A DNA stretch of 64,000 nt from Desulfotignum sp032250905 (GCA_032250905.1 JAVVEQ010000010.1:1-64000), one strand, 5' to 3'; positions 48,140 to 57,850 are shown, numbered from the stretch's first letter. The notes: generated by a model from the sequence alone, not told the origin. Translations and numbers: made by a program.

Positions 48140-48604
48140 ATGAATAAAAGAGCGGATTTCAATATGGAGCGGTTCACCCAGTTGTGCAGAGCCAACGGGC
48201 TCAAGGTCACGCCTCAGCGGGTGGCTGTTTACAAAGCACTTAAAAAAGCCCAGGACCACCCGTGCGCGGACAAAATCCATAAGCAGCTTCTCACGGATTT
48301 TCCCAATATTTCCCTGGACACTGTGAACCGGACCCTGCTCACCTTTGCCAGAATTGGAATTATCGATATTGTAGAGGGGCAGGGAGATCCCAGACGATTT
48401 GACCCCAATCTGGAGGCGCATCACCATTTTTACTGTCTGTCCTGCAATACCATCATTGATTTCCATGATCCGGATCTGACACAAATTCAGCTGCCGGATG
48501 ATATCACCCGTTCATTCACAATCACCGGAAAACGGCTGTGCCTGACCGGATATTGTGCCCGATGCCAGCACCTGGCTCCTGCCGGGGTTGCGGCCGTTGG
48601 ATAA
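48140..48604 (+). CDS. Fur/PerR-family transcriptional repressor
   Basis: A 154-residue metalloregulator. The winged helix is LKVTPQRVAVYKAL and ISLDTVNRTLLTFARIGII. The dimerisation domain has the HHHFYC metal site and two structural zinc CxxC pairs, CLSC and CARC. Rubrerythrin follows 37 bp later, which makes a PerR-type peroxide sensor the best guess. The true start may be ATG 48164 (MERFTQL). Confidence 0.9.
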   Translation: MNKRADFNMERFTQLCRANGLKVTPQRVAVYKALKKAQDHPCADKIHKQLLTDFPNISLDTVNRTLLTFARIGIIDIVEGQGDPRRFDPNLEAHHHFYCLSCNTIIDFHDPDLTQIQLPDDITRSFTITGKRLCLTGYCARCQHLAPAGVAAVG

Positions 48605-48641
48605 CATTTTAAATTTACGAGACCGTTTGAAGGAGAAAAAA

Positions 48642-49217
48642 ATGAGTGCATTAAAAGGAACCCAGACTGAAAAAAATCTTTTAACCGCCTTCTCAGGCGA
48701 ATCCCAGGCCAGAAACCGTTATACCTATTTTGCCAGTGCAGCCAAAAAAGAAGGGTATGTCCAGATTTCCGACATCTTTACCGAAACCGCCAATCAGGAA
48801 AAAGAACATGCCAAAAGACTGTTCAAATTCCTGGAGGGGGGAGAGCTTCAAATTACCGCCGCTTTTCCGGCAGGTGTCATCGGCACCACGCTTGAAAATC
48901 TAAAGGCTGCGGCTGAAGGGGAATCCTACGAATGGAACGAAATGTATCCCGAATTTGCCGCCACTGCCAAAAAAGAAGGCTTTGATGCGATTGCTGCAGT
49001 ATTTGAAGCCATTGCCGTTGCTGAAAAACAGCATGACAAAAGGTACAAAGATCTGGCAGCCAATATTGAAGCCGGCAACGTGTTCAAAAAAGACGCGCCC
49101 ATCACCTGGCGCTGCCGTAATTGCGGGTACCTGCATGAAGGTACTGAAGCCCCTGAAATGTGTCCTGCCTGTGCCCATGAACAGGCCCATTTTGAAGTGC
49201 TGGGAGAAAACTGGTAA
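48642..49217 (+). CDS. rbr: Rubrerythrin
   Basis: A 191-residue non-heme diiron peroxidase of anaerobes. The four-helix bundle carries the paired ExxH-type ligands: SGESQARNRYTYF, ETANQEKEHAKRLF, EWNEMYPEFAATAKKEGF and EAIAVAEKQHDKRY. The C-terminal rubredoxin domain holds CRNCGYLHEG and CPACAHEQAHFEV (two CxxC). It reduces peroxide with rubredoxin-derived electrons. The start at 48642 has GAAGGAG upstream. It ends before a GC-rich terminator. Confidence 0.97.
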   Translation: MSALKGTQTEKNLLTAFSGESQARNRYTYFASAAKKEGYVQISDIFTETANQEKEHAKRLFKFLEGGELQITAAFPAGVIGTTLENLKAAAEGESYEWNEMYPEFAATAKKEGFDAIAAVFEAIAVAEKQHDKRYKDLAANIEAGNVFKKDAPITWRCRNCGYLHEGTEAPEMCPACAHEQAHFEVLGENW

Positions 49218-49261
49218 TCCACCACCGCTCCCGGCATATCATTTGATAGTTTGCCTTCCCT

Positions 49262-49303
49262 GGCCCCGACCCTGTTATTCAGGGCCCGGGGCCTGAATTT
49301 TTT
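49262..49303 (+). terminator. Intrinsic terminator after rubrerythrin
   Basis: GGCCCCGACCCTG and CAGGGCCCGGGGCC (49262-49293) form an imperfect GC-rich stem with a TTATT loop, followed by TGAA and TTTTTT (49298-49303). Confidence 0.75.
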
Positions 49304-49354
49304 CAGCTGCGGCCGTCAGACGGACGGTCAAAAACCCGACAATTTATTCACTGT

Positions 49355-49383
49355 TTGACAAATATCTCTGGTGAACCTATAGT
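49355..49383 (+). promoter_or_regulatory. Sigma-70-type promoter of trxA-trxB
   Basis: TTGACA (49355-49360) and TATAGT (49378-49383) are separated by 17 bp; five of six -10 positions match. The leader to trxA is about 65 nt. Confidence 0.7.
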
Positions 49384-49453
49384 TATAAAAATGCGCATGC
49401 CCCGTACATGTGCTGCCACACATTAACCCGTAAACAACAATTAGGACACTGTT

Positions 49454-49780
49454 ATGACCGATAAAATCATTGAAATTGACGACGATGGATTTGAAGAAAA
49501 CGTACTGAAATCAGAAAAACCGATCATGGTAGATTTCTGGGCTCCCTGGTGCGGTCCCTGTAAAGCTATCGCACCGACCATTGAGGCCTTGGTAAAAACG
49601 TATGGCGACCAGATGACATTTGCCAAGGTCAATGTGGACGAAAATCCCCTCAGCCCCAGCAAGTATGGCGTTCAGGCCATTCCCACCCTGATTTTTTTCA
49701 AAAACGGTGAAATCGCCGACCAGATTACCGGCATGGTTGCCAAGGAAAAACTGGAACAGACCATCAAAAAAATTCTGTAA
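49454..49780 (+). CDS. trxA: Thioredoxin
   Basis: A 108-residue thioredoxin with the active site WAPWCGPCK (Cys 33 and 36), the KVNVDENP strand and the cis-Pro loop AIPTLIFFKNGE. Size is typical. Its reductase gene follows 12 bp later, so the two are co-expressed from the promoter at 49355. Confidence 0.97.
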   Translation: MTDKIIEIDDDGFEENVLKSEKPIMVDFWAPWCGPCKAIAPTIEALVKTYGDQMTFAKVNVDENPLSPSKYGVQAIPTLIFFKNGEIADQITGMVAKEKLEQTIKKIL

Positions 49781-49792
49781 GGAGATCATGGA

Positions 49793-50719
49793 ATGCCTGC
49801 ATTCGACTATGATCTGGTAATTATCGGTGCCGGTCCGGCCGGACTTACGGCCGGACTTTATGCTGCCAGGGCCAGAATGAATGTGCTACTCATTGAAAAA
49901 GCCGTTCCCGGTGGTCAAATCATTGTCACCGACTGGATTGAAAATTACCCGGGATTCCCGGAAGGAATCAGCGGATTTGATCTGGCGGAAAAAATGAGAG
50001 TCCAGGCAGAAGCCCTGGGTTTGAACATGGAGACCGCGGAAGTGCACTCCCTGAACCTGACCAGGGATGTCAAAGAAGTGATGCTTAAGGACAAGACAAT
50101 TACCGCCAAAAGTCTGATTATTGCCTCGGGTGCTTCTCCCAAAAAACTGGGGATCGGAGAAGACCGGTTTATGGGCAAGGGAATCTCTTTCTGTGCCACC
50201 TGTGACGCCCCGTTTTTCAAGGAAAAAACCGTGGTGGCCATCGGGGGCGGAGATACGGCGGTTCAGGAAGCGATTTATCTGACTAAATTTGTTAAAAAAG
50301 TGTATCTGATCCACCGCAGGGATGAGCTGAGGGCAACCAAAATTCTTCAGGAACGGGCGTTTGCCAACGATAAAATCGAAATTCTGTGGGATACCGTCGC
50401 TACCGGCGTCGACGGGTTTTTCGGGATCGAAGGTGTGCATGTAAAAAATGTCAAAACCGGAGAGGAAAAAACCCTGAAAGCCAACGGATGTTTCATCTGG
50501 GTCGGAATTTTGCCCAACACCCAGTTTTTGAATGATTCGGTCGACATCGATGCGTACGGATTCATCCATGCGGATGCTAAAATGCAGACCAGTGTCCCCG
50601 GGGTTTTTGCCGCCGGTGATGTCAGAGACACGCCATTGCGGCAGGTTTCGACAGCCGTGGGTGATGGGGCCATTGCCGCGGTTTCCGCAGAACACTATAT
50701 AGAGAATGAATTCAAATGA
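49793..50719 (+). CDS. trxB: Thioredoxin reductase
   Basis: A 308-residue flavoprotein. FAD-binding GAGPAGLTAGLYAARA, the redox pair Cys134/Cys137 in CATCDAPFF, the NAD(P)H-binding IGGGDTAVQEAIYL and the C-terminal FAAGDVRDTPLRQVSTAVGDGAIAA are present. After the GGGD motif, HRRDELRA keeps the Arg pair usual for NADPH preference. AAGGAG precedes the start. It overlaps the lipoprotein gene by 4 bp. Confidence 0.97.
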   Translation: MPAFDYDLVIIGAGPAGLTAGLYAARARMNVLLIEKAVPGGQIIVTDWIENYPGFPEGISGFDLAEKMRVQAEALGLNMETAEVHSLNLTRDVKEVMLKDKTITAKSLIIASGASPKKLGIGEDRFMGKGISFCATCDAPFFKEKTVVAIGGGDTAVQEAIYLTKFVKKVYLIHRRDELRATKILQERAFANDKIEILWDTVATGVDGFFGIEGVHVKNVKTGEEKTLKANGCFIWVGILPNTQFLNDSVDIDAYGFIHADAKMQTSVPGVFAAGDVRDTPLRQVSTAVGDGAIAAVSAEHYIENEFK

Positions 50720-51375
50720 AACAATTTCTTTGCCTGATATGCCTGGCTTTCCTGATATCCGGATGCGCCCTGTTCGAGAGCCCCCGAGGGATGGAAAAAA
50801 CCGCGGATCAACTGGCTGCTGAAGCTTCCTCCGCATTTATGCGAGGAAAATACAAGGCGGCGATCACCGCGTATACTGACCTGAAGGACTGGTTCCCTTT
50901 TTCACGGTATGCCATTCTGGCTGAATTGAAAATTGCGGATGCCCATTTCAATCTCAAGGAATATCTTCAGGCCATTGCGGCGTATGAACAATTCGAAAAT
51001 CTGCATCCAAGGAATGACGCCATTCCATACGTCATCAATCAAATCGGCCTGAGCTGGTTCAATCAGATGGACACGGTGGACCGGGACATCACCGCGGCGA
51101 AAAACGCCATGACACATTTCAAACGCCTCATGGAGCAGTTTCCGGAAAGCGAATACGCCCGGGAGGCTCCGGAACGTATCCAGGCCTGCATCGACAAAAT
51201 CGCCGGCCATGAGCTGTACGTGGCAAAATTCTTAATGAAGACCGGACAATACCTGGCAGCGTTGAACCGGTTTGAGCACATTGTGGAATATTACCCCGGT
51301 ACCCCGCAGAGTGAAATTGCATTGAGCTTGATTTCGGAATGTGCAGCTCTGGCGGAAGATGCCAAAAAAGATTGA
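50716..51375 (+). CDS. bamD: BamD-like outer membrane assembly lipoprotein
   Basis: A 219-residue lipoprotein with a signal peptide and lipobox LISGC (Cys17 lipidated). About five TPR-like helix pairs follow: YKAAITAYTDLKDWFPFSRYAILAELKIADAHFNLKEYLQAIAAYEQFENLHPRNDAIPYV is the classic BamD sequence. BamD works with BamA to insert beta-barrel proteins in the outer membrane, which shows a Gram-negative envelope. Its ATG overlaps the trxB stop. Confidence 0.92.
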   Translation: MKQFLCLICLAFLISGCALFESPRGMEKTADQLAAEASSAFMRGKYKAAITAYTDLKDWFPFSRYAILAELKIADAHFNLKEYLQAIAAYEQFENLHPRNDAIPYVINQIGLSWFNQMDTVDRDITAAKNAMTHFKRLMEQFPESEYAREAPERIQACIDKIAGHELYVAKFLMKTGQYLAALNRFEHIVEYYPGTPQSEIALSLISECAALAEDAKKD

Positions 51376-51459
51376 TTTTTCCTTTACTTTTTTACCGAAC
51401 AGGGGTATAAGTTTCAGGTTTTGATTTTGATAAAAATATTATTTTGGAGTATTGATAAA

Positions 51460-51654
51460 ATGTCAAAAGAATGTGCTATTTGCGGCAAAAGACCCTTGGT
51501 GGGGAACCGTGTCAGTCATGCCCATAACCTGAACAAACGGCGCTTCAATCCCAATCTGCAGCGGGTTCGCGCCCTTATCAAACCCGGTTGTGTCAGAAAA
51601 ATCGACGTATGTACCCGTTGCATCAAAGCCGGCAAAGTGACAAAGGCTGCCTGA
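51460..51654 (+). CDS. rpmB: 50S ribosomal protein L28
   Basis: A 64-residue L28 starting MSKECAICGKRPLVGNRVSHAHNLNKRRFNPNLQRVR, with the zinc-ribbon cysteines CxxC near the start and CTRC near the end (the Zn-containing C+ form). TTGGAG lies upstream of the chosen start at 51460; the frame to 51421 is AT-rich untranslated DNA. Confidence 0.96.
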   Translation: MSKECAICGKRPLVGNRVSHAHNLNKRRFNPNLQRVRALIKPGCVRKIDVCTRCIKAGKVTKAA

Positions 51655-51657
51655 TAT

Positions 51658-52977
51658 CTAAAGCATTTTTGCCGCCAGTTCCGCCAGTTCGGAACGTTCC
51701 CCTTTTTCAAGATTGACATGGGCATAAAGGGGCTGCCCTTTCATTTTTTCGATGATATAGGCCAGCCCGTTTGTCTGACTGTCCAGATAGGGATGATCAA
51801 TCTGGAAAATATCCCCGGCAAAAACAATTTTAGTGCCTTCTCCGGCCCGGGTAATAATGGTTTTTACCTCATGAGGTGTCAGATTCTGTGCCTCATCCAC
51901 AATGAAAAACACCCGCACAATGGATCGCCCCCGAATATAGGAAATGGGGGTGATCACAATTTTTTCATCCTCCAGGAGTTCCCGGATCTGTTTGGCCTGT
52001 GAATTCTGCTCGTTGAAATGGTTCTGAATCACAGTCAGGTTGTCAAACAACGGCTGCATATAGGGGTCCAGTTTGGAGGCCACGTCTCCTGGAAGGAAGC
52101 CCAGATCTTTGTTGCTCAAAGGGACCACCGGTCTGGCAACAAAAATCTGGCGGTAAAATTGTTTTTTTTCCAGGGCCGCTGCCAGAGCCAGAAGTGTTTT
52201 GCCGGTGCCGGCCTTACCGGACACGGTAACCAGTGGAATCTCCGGATTGAGCATGGCATGAAGTGCAAACGTCTGCTCTGCATTTCTGGGTTTGATGCCA
52301 TAGCTGACTTTAGTCTGTATCAATTTAATGGTTTGATGCTGCCCATCGTAAACCGCCAGTGCGGAGTTGGACCCATTCTTTAAAATGAGATTTTCGTTGG
52401 TATAAAAGGGCCTGTCCATACCTAAAACAGATGCCGGCACTTCAAACGGTTTTTTGTACAGGGCATCAAAGACCGGGGATGGAACCTGCTGCACGACCTC
52501 AAGACCGGTGTACATGTCTGACAGGTTTTCAACGAATTTCGAATTGTAATTTTCCGTTTTCAGCCCGATCGATCTGGCCCGAAGTCTCAGATTCACATCT
52601 TTGGTGACAAAAATGACCTTTTGGAACTGATGTTTTTTGGCCACCGTATAAGCGATATTCAAAATTTTGATATCTGACGTGATCTCCGTGAAATTTTTCT
52701 TGATCAGTTCATCCAGCGGCACATCCAGACAAATGGAAATCGCACCTTTGCCATCTTCGATGGGTACCCCGCCGTCGAACATTTTTTCACTGGACAAGGC
52801 ATCCAGCGTTCTTAAAAAATCTCTGGCATTACAATTGATAACATTGTTTCCCTTTTTGAATTTATCCAGTTCTTCGATCACTGTGATAGGGATATAGATA
52901 TCATTATCCTTGAACTGGTGAACACATCCACTGTCATGAAGGATAACGTTGGTGTCCAGAATAAAGATCTTTTTCAT
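51658..52977 (-). CDS. phoH: PIN domain-PhoH ATPase fusion
   Basis: A 439-residue PhoH2-type protein. The N-terminal PIN RNase domain (about 1-140) starts with FILDTNVILHD and has further acidic residues (VIEELDKFKKG, FVTKDVNLRLRAR). The C-terminal PhoH helicase/ATPase domain (about 230-435) has Walker A SGKAGTGKTLLALAAAL and the Walker B-like FFIVDEAQNLTPHEVKTIITRAGEGTKIVFAGD. PhoH2 proteins are RNA helicase/RNases. It is the last gene of the long minus-strand run, 30 bp after relA/spoT. Confidence 0.94.
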   Translation of the reverse strand: MKKIFILDTNVILHDSGCVHQFKDNDIYIPITVIEELDKFKKGNNVINCNARDFLRTLDALSSEKMFDGGVPIEDGKGAISICLDVPLDELIKKNFTEITSDIKILNIAYTVAKKHQFQKVIFVTKDVNLRLRARSIGLKTENYNSKFVENLSDMYTGLEVVQQVPSPVFDALYKKPFEVPASVLGMDRPFYTNENLILKNGSNSALAVYDGQHQTIKLIQTKVSYGIKPRNAEQTFALHAMLNPEIPLVTVSGKAGTGKTLLALAAALEKKQFYRQIFVARPVVPLSNKDLGFLPGDVASKLDPYMQPLFDNLTVIQNHFNEQNSQAKQIRELLEDEKIVITPISYIRGRSIVRVFFIVDEAQNLTPHEVKTIITRAGEGTKIVFAGDIFQIDHPYLDSQTNGLAYIIEKMKGQPLYAHVNLEKGERSELAELAAKML

Positions 52978-53007
52978 TCATATCTCCGGATAAAAGAGCC
53001 ACCATGG

Positions 53008-55161
53008 CTAATCATATCGAACAACCCGTTTGACTTCGGTCACTTTTTTCACACGTCTCAACGCAGACATGATTTTGCGAAGCTGGTTTGAACTTTCCAC
53101 CATAATGGTAAAATAAAACATGGCCACACCTGTATCGGAGGTGTCGGTTTTGGCACTTAGAATATTGGCGTTATTTTTGGATATTACCGAAGCGATGTCC
53201 GCCAGAAGCCCGAACCGGTCATCGGTTTTGATGCGGATACTGGCGGGATAAGAATCATGATACTCGCTGCTCCATTGAACATCGATCAGCCGCTCCGGAC
53301 TCATTTTCAAAACATTGATGCAGTTTTTCCTGTGAATGGTCACACCCTGTCCCTGGGTGATATACCCGGTGATGGGGTCACCTGGAAGGGGATTGCAGCA
53401 TTTGGAAAATTTGACCAGAACATCATTGAGCCCCTTGACAATAATTCCGGTATCTGATTTCTTCGATCGATTGTCTGAGCTCCTGGGCAAGGCAACCTCT
53501 TCCTCTTTGCCCTCCTTTTCCAAATGGGGCAGGGCCTTGTTCAGAACCTGCATCGGCGTCAATTTACCAAACCCCACATGGGCGATAAGGTCATCCACGG
53601 ATTTGAATCCGAAAGTATCTGCGACATCTCCGATGTGTCCGGATTTAATCAGCGCATTGAAGTTCTGATTTTTTTTCCTGAACAGTTTCTCACACATCTC
53701 TTTTCCCAGGGAATAGGAACGCTCTTTTTCCCTGGCATTGATCAGGGCCCGGATCTTGGTTCTGGCCTTGACTGTTTTAACAAAGGCCAGCCAATCCGGA
53801 CTGGGGGTATGCCCTTTGGCAGTGATAATTTCAACGGTATCCCCGGTCTTGAGTTCATGCGCCAGAGGAACAATTTTTCCATTCACTTTGGCACCCGTAC
53901 ATTCCGCGCCGACTTCCGTATGAATCAGGTATGCAAAATCCACCGGGGTCGCCCCTCTTGGAAGGGTCTTTATCTCCCCGGCCGGGGTAATCACATAGAT
54001 TTCATCCGGATACAGATCAATCCGCACATTTTCCAGAAACTCATCCGGATCATTGAAATTTTCCTGGTTTTCAACCAGATTCCGTATCCAGGCAAACATC
54101 TCCCCGGTGTTCTCATCGATATGGGTCCCTTCTTTGTAGCTCCAGTGGGCCGCGATCCCGGATTCTGCAATCCGATCCATTTCCTGGGTCCGGATCTGGA
54201 TTTCAACCCTTTCCCCTTTAGGTCCGATCACCGTGGTATGGATGGACTGATACATATTGGGCTTGGGATTGCCGATATAATCCTTAATCTTGTAATAAAT
54301 CGGCTTCCACATGGAATGGATGGCTCCCATGGCTGCATAACACTGGGGCACGGTTTCGAGAATGATCCGGAAGGCTATGATATCATACACCTCGTCAAAA
54401 TCCAGGTTCTGGGAGATCATTTTCTGGTAGATGCTGTAATGCTGCTTGTACCGGCCCTTGATGTCACAGGGCAGTTCCATCTCTTCCATCTTGTAATGAA
54501 GGCTGGTAGACACCTCTTTGATATATTCTTCTTTTTCATCCTTGGCCCGATTCACCAGGGCATCGATCTGCTCATATTCATCAGGCAGTGTGTAGAAAAA
54601 AGCGATTTCTTCCAGTTCGTTTTTCACCCAGAATATCCCCAGCCGTGCGGCAATGGGTGCATAGATATCCAGGGTTTCCTGTGCAATGGCGGCCTGTTTT
54701 TCCGGTTTTTTGTGATATTTCAAAGTACGCATGTTATGCAGCCGGTCTGCCAGCTTGATAAGTACCACCCGGATGTCATCGGCCATGGCCAGAATCATTT
54801 TTCTCAAAGATTCCGCCTGCTGGGCCGCTTTGTTGGAAAACGGCAGGGCGGACAATTTGGTCACCCCTTCCACAATCTGGGCGACACTTGAACCGAACAG
54901 CGCCTCAATATCTTCCTTGGTGGCCGGGGTATCTTCAATCACGTCATGGAGCAGGGCCGCGGCAATACTTTCCACGTCCAGGCGCATGGCCGCCAGGATA
55001 TGGGCGACTTCCAGAGGATGGGACAGATAGGGTTCGCCGGACAGCCTCACCTGCCCATCATGGACCCGGGCGGAATACACGTAGGCCCGGTCAATGATAT
55101 CCAGGTCTGCATCCGGATTGTACTCTGAAATGGTATCCAATATGTCCGTAATGCGAATCAT
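53008..55161 (-). CDS. relA/spoT: RelA/SpoT-type (p)ppGpp synthetase/hydrolase
   Basis: A 717-residue long RSH. The HD hydrolase domain (SHPLEVAHIL, ALLHDVIEDT) is intact. The synthetase domain (DIIAFRIILETV, KPNMYQSIHTTVIGPKGERVEIQIRT) has KIKD in place of the usual RxKD, which is near the bifunctional rather than the synthetase-only type. TGS (about 390-450) and a C-terminal ACT domain (about 645-717) follow. It is likely the sole bifunctional alarmone enzyme, making and degrading (p)ppGpp. It follows proS by 36 bp. Confidence 0.95.
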   Translation of the reverse strand: MIRITDILDTISEYNPDADLDIIDRAYVYSARVHDGQVRLSGEPYLSHPLEVAHILAAMRLDVESIAAALLHDVIEDTPATKEDIEALFGSSVAQIVEGVTKLSALPFSNKAAQQAESLRKMILAMADDIRVVLIKLADRLHNMRTLKYHKKPEKQAAIAQETLDIYAPIAARLGIFWVKNELEEIAFFYTLPDEYEQIDALVNRAKDEKEEYIKEVSTSLHYKMEEMELPCDIKGRYKQHYSIYQKMISQNLDFDEVYDIIAFRIILETVPQCYAAMGAIHSMWKPIYYKIKDYIGNPKPNMYQSIHTTVIGPKGERVEIQIRTQEMDRIAESGIAAHWSYKEGTHIDENTGEMFAWIRNLVENQENFNDPDEFLENVRIDLYPDEIYVITPAGEIKTLPRGATPVDFAYLIHTEVGAECTGAKVNGKIVPLAHELKTGDTVEIITAKGHTPSPDWLAFVKTVKARTKIRALINAREKERSYSLGKEMCEKLFRKKNQNFNALIKSGHIGDVADTFGFKSVDDLIAHVGFGKLTPMQVLNKALPHLEKEGKEEEVALPRSSDNRSKKSDTGIIVKGLNDVLVKFSKCCNPLPGDPITGYITQGQGVTIHRKNCINVLKMSPERLIDVQWSSEYHDSYPASIRIKTDDRFGLLADIASVISKNNANILSAKTDTSDTGVAMFYFTIMVESSNQLRKIMSALRRVKKVTEVKRVVRYD

Positions 55162-55197
55162 GGGCCGACCTTGTCCCGGCTGCGGCAGGCTGTCTGA

Positions 55198-56709
55198 TCA
55201 ATAGGCCTTGGCAAACAAAACCCGCTCTTCACTTGGTTTATCACAACAGATACACCGGCCGGATTCTTTAAACGAATCAAACGGGATGCACCGAATGGTG
55301 ACGGACAGCTCTTTTTTTATGCGCTCCTCACATTCTCCGGACCCACACCAGTGAGCATAGACAAACGCGCCGTTGCGGGACCCTTTTGCATGTTTGTAAA
55401 TATCTTCAAACGCCTGCCAGGTGTCGACATGATATGTGTTCTCTTTCTGGAATGTCAGGGCCCGGTCAAACAGGGACTGCTGAATCTGGTCCAGAATGTC
55501 GGTGATGGTGGCAATGAACATTTCACGGTCCATGCTTTCCTTCTGACCGGCATCCTTGTCCCTTCTGGCCATGAACACGGTATTGGCGGCAATATCCCGG
55601 GGTCCCAGCTCCACCCGGACAGGAATTCCTTTTTTCACCCAGTCCCATCCCCTGGCACCGCCGATGTCCCGGTCATCAATCTCCACTTCCAGGGGCCGGC
55701 CATGATACATTTTTTCATTCAGGGCTGCCTTCAGCACACCGGCACTCTCCAGTACTTCCGAGTTGTCCTGATCTTTTTTCACAATGGGCAGAATCACCAC
55801 ATGGGCCGGGGCGATCCGGGGCGGCACCACCAGGCCGTCATCATCGGAATGAACCATGATCATGCCGCCGATCATCCGGGTGGACGTTCCCCAGGAAGTG
55901 GTCCACGCATATTGTTCCTGGCCCGCCTCGTTCTGAAAGCGAATATCCGATCCTTTGGCAAAATTCTGTCCCAGAAAATGGGAGGTTCCCGCCTGAAGCG
56001 CCCTTCTATCCTGCATCATGGCCTCGATACAGGTGGTGTCATCGGCGCCGGGAAACCGTTCAGATTCGGTTTTGCGACCCTTGATCACCGGCATGGCGAG
56101 CCGGTCCTGGACAAACTCGGCATACAGATCCAGCATCTGAAGTGTCCTGTGTACCGCTTCTTCTCTGGTGGCGTGAGCCGTATGCCCCTCCTGCCACAGA
56201 AACTCACTGGTTCTCAGGAACATACGGGTACGCATCTCCCACCGAACCACATTGGCCCACTGGTTCAGCAGAATGGGCAGATCCCGGTAGGATGACGTCC
56301 ATTTGGACATGGACTCGCCAATGATGGTTTCGGATGTAGGCCGGACAATCAAAGGTTCCGCCAGTTCTCCGGCCGGCACCAGCCGTCCGTCCGCCCCTTT
56401 TTCCAGTTTGTGATGTGTCACCACGGCGCACTCTTTGGCAAACCCTTCCACGTGTTCAGCTTCCTTTTCCAGATAGGACAATGGGATGAAAAGAGGAAAG
56501 TAGGCGTTTTTAACCCCGGTTTTCTTGAACTCGGCATCCATCTGATTCATGATATTTTCCCAGATGGCATACCCCCAGGGTTTCATGACCATGCATCCCC
56601 TGACCGGTGAATTTTCCGCCATGTCCGATGCCTTGATGATTTCCTGATACCACTGGGCATAGTCCTCTTCCCGGGTCGGGGTAATGGCTGTTTTATTTTT
56701 TGCTCCCAT
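55198..56709 (-). CDS. proS: Prolyl-tRNA synthetase, archaeal/eukaryotic type
   Basis: A 503-residue class II ProRS of the short type without the bacterial editing insertion. Motifs are MKPWGYAIWENI, IVRPTSETIIGESMSKW, FLRTSEFLWQEGHTAHATREEA and GTSHFLGQNFAKGSDI. A C-terminal zinc domain carries four cysteines (CGSGEC, CICC region) and ends with the family's terminal aromatic, RVLFAKAY. GGAGG precedes the start, which overlaps ispG by 17 bp. Confidence 0.96.
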   Translation of the reverse strand: MGAKNKTAITPTREEDYAQWYQEIIKASDMAENSPVRGCMVMKPWGYAIWENIMNQMDAEFKKTGVKNAYFPLFIPLSYLEKEAEHVEGFAKECAVVTHHKLEKGADGRLVPAGELAEPLIVRPTSETIIGESMSKWTSSYRDLPILLNQWANVVRWEMRTRMFLRTSEFLWQEGHTAHATREEAVHRTLQMLDLYAEFVQDRLAMPVIKGRKTESERFPGADDTTCIEAMMQDRRALQAGTSHFLGQNFAKGSDIRFQNEAGQEQYAWTTSWGTSTRMIGGMIMVHSDDDGLVVPPRIAPAHVVILPIVKKDQDNSEVLESAGVLKAALNEKMYHGRPLEVEIDDRDIGGARGWDWVKKGIPVRVELGPRDIAANTVFMARRDKDAGQKESMDREMFIATITDILDQIQQSLFDRALTFQKENTYHVDTWQAFEDIYKHAKGSRNGAFVYAHWCGSGECEERIKKELSVTIRCIPFDSFKESGRCICCDKPSEERVLFAKAY

Positions 56710-57796
56710 TCACATCCTCCGAATTTTGCGTCATTTTATCGATTTCATACAACAGCTGGTCCACCAGGCAGTCCTGGGCCACTTTTTTGAACACTTTGCC
56801 TTTTTTGAACAATATGCCGGTACCATCTGCACCGGCAATGCCGATATCCGCCTCTTTGGCTTCACCCGGCCCGTTCACGACACATCCCATAATGGCAACT
56901 TTAATCTGAGTGTCCCGTTCAAGTAAAGCTTTTTCTACATCCTCCGCGATTTTAAACAGATTGATCCGGCACCGGCCGCAGGTGGGGCATGATATGATCT
57001 CCGGACCTCTCTGGCGAAGATCCAGTGCCCGCAGAATTTCATACCCGGTGCGGATCTCTTCCACCGGATCCCGGGTCAGAGACACCCGGAGGGTATCCCC
57101 CAGCCCCCTGGACAGCAGCAGGCCGATGCCGATGGCGGATTTAGTGATACCTGCATACAACCCCCCGGCCTCGGTGACCCCCACATGAAACGGCACATCG
57201 GTTTTTTCTGCCAGCAGCTGGTACGCTTCCACGGTCCGTGCCACATCCGAGGCTTTCAAAGATACCTTGATATCATCAAACCCCAATTCCTCCAGTATCC
57301 GGATATTGGTGAGTCCGCTTTCCGCCATGGCCAATGCCGTGGTTCCCAGCCGCTGTTCAATCTCTTTTTCCAGGGACCCGGCATTCACCCCGATTCTAAT
57401 GGGAATCTTGTGGGATTTTGCACAGTCCACCACCTGTTTGACCTTGTGCCGTGCCCCGATATTACCGGGGTTAATGCGCAGACCGTCGGCACCGGACTCG
57501 GCCGCTGCCAGAGCCAGCCTGAAATCAAAATGAATATCCGCGATCACCGGTATAGTGATCCGGTCTTTGATCTGCTGAATGGCCAGTGCGTCCGCCATTT
57601 CCGGCACCGCCACCCGGACGATTTCACAGCCTGCCGCAGTCAGCGCGTCTATCTGTTGAATCGTGGCCCCGGTATCCCGGGTCTGTGTGTTGGTCATGGA
57701 CTGCACCGAGATGGGCGCATCAGACCCCACCATCACCTGCCCCACCCGGATCTGCCGTGTTTTTCTTCTGGGGTTCACCAAAGAGAACATGTTCAT
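56693..57796 (-). CDS. ispG: 4-hydroxy-3-methylbut-2-enyl diphosphate synthase
   Basis: A 367-residue IspG/GcpE, the [4Fe-4S] enzyme converting MEcPP to HMBPP in the non-mevalonate isoprenoid pathway. Signatures are SVQSMTNTQTRD, IPVIADIHFDFRLAL, LRINPGNIG, IRIGVNAGSL, and the cluster motif ISCPTCGRCRINL with VAIMGCVVNGPGEAKEADIG. Two ATGs lie at 57796 and 57790; AAGGA fits the second better. The gene is 54 bp after cbiR and overlaps proS by 17 bp. Confidence 0.96.
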   Translation of the reverse strand: MNMFSLVNPRRKTRQIRVGQVMVGSDAPISVQSMTNTQTRDTGATIQQIDALTAAGCEIVRVAVPEMADALAIQQIKDRITIPVIADIHFDFRLALAAAESGADGLRINPGNIGARHKVKQVVDCAKSHKIPIRIGVNAGSLEKEIEQRLGTTALAMAESGLTNIRILEELGFDDIKVSLKASDVARTVEAYQLLAEKTDVPFHVGVTEAGGLYAGITKSAIGIGLLLSRGLGDTLRVSLTRDPVEEIRTGYEILRALDLRQRGPEIISCPTCGRCRINLFKIAEDVEKALLERDTQIKVAIMGCVVNGPGEAKEADIGIAGADGTGILFKKGKVFKKVAQDCLVDQLLYEIDKMTQNSEDVNGSKK

Positions 57797-57850
57797 TCCT
57801 TTACATATTCATGCCGAATTGACATATATACCACATCTGCTGCAACCGCT

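Noticed and set aside
53524..54891. A 455-codon plus-strand frame over relA/spoT
   Set aside because: Antisense shadow of a long conserved gene with no motif of its own.
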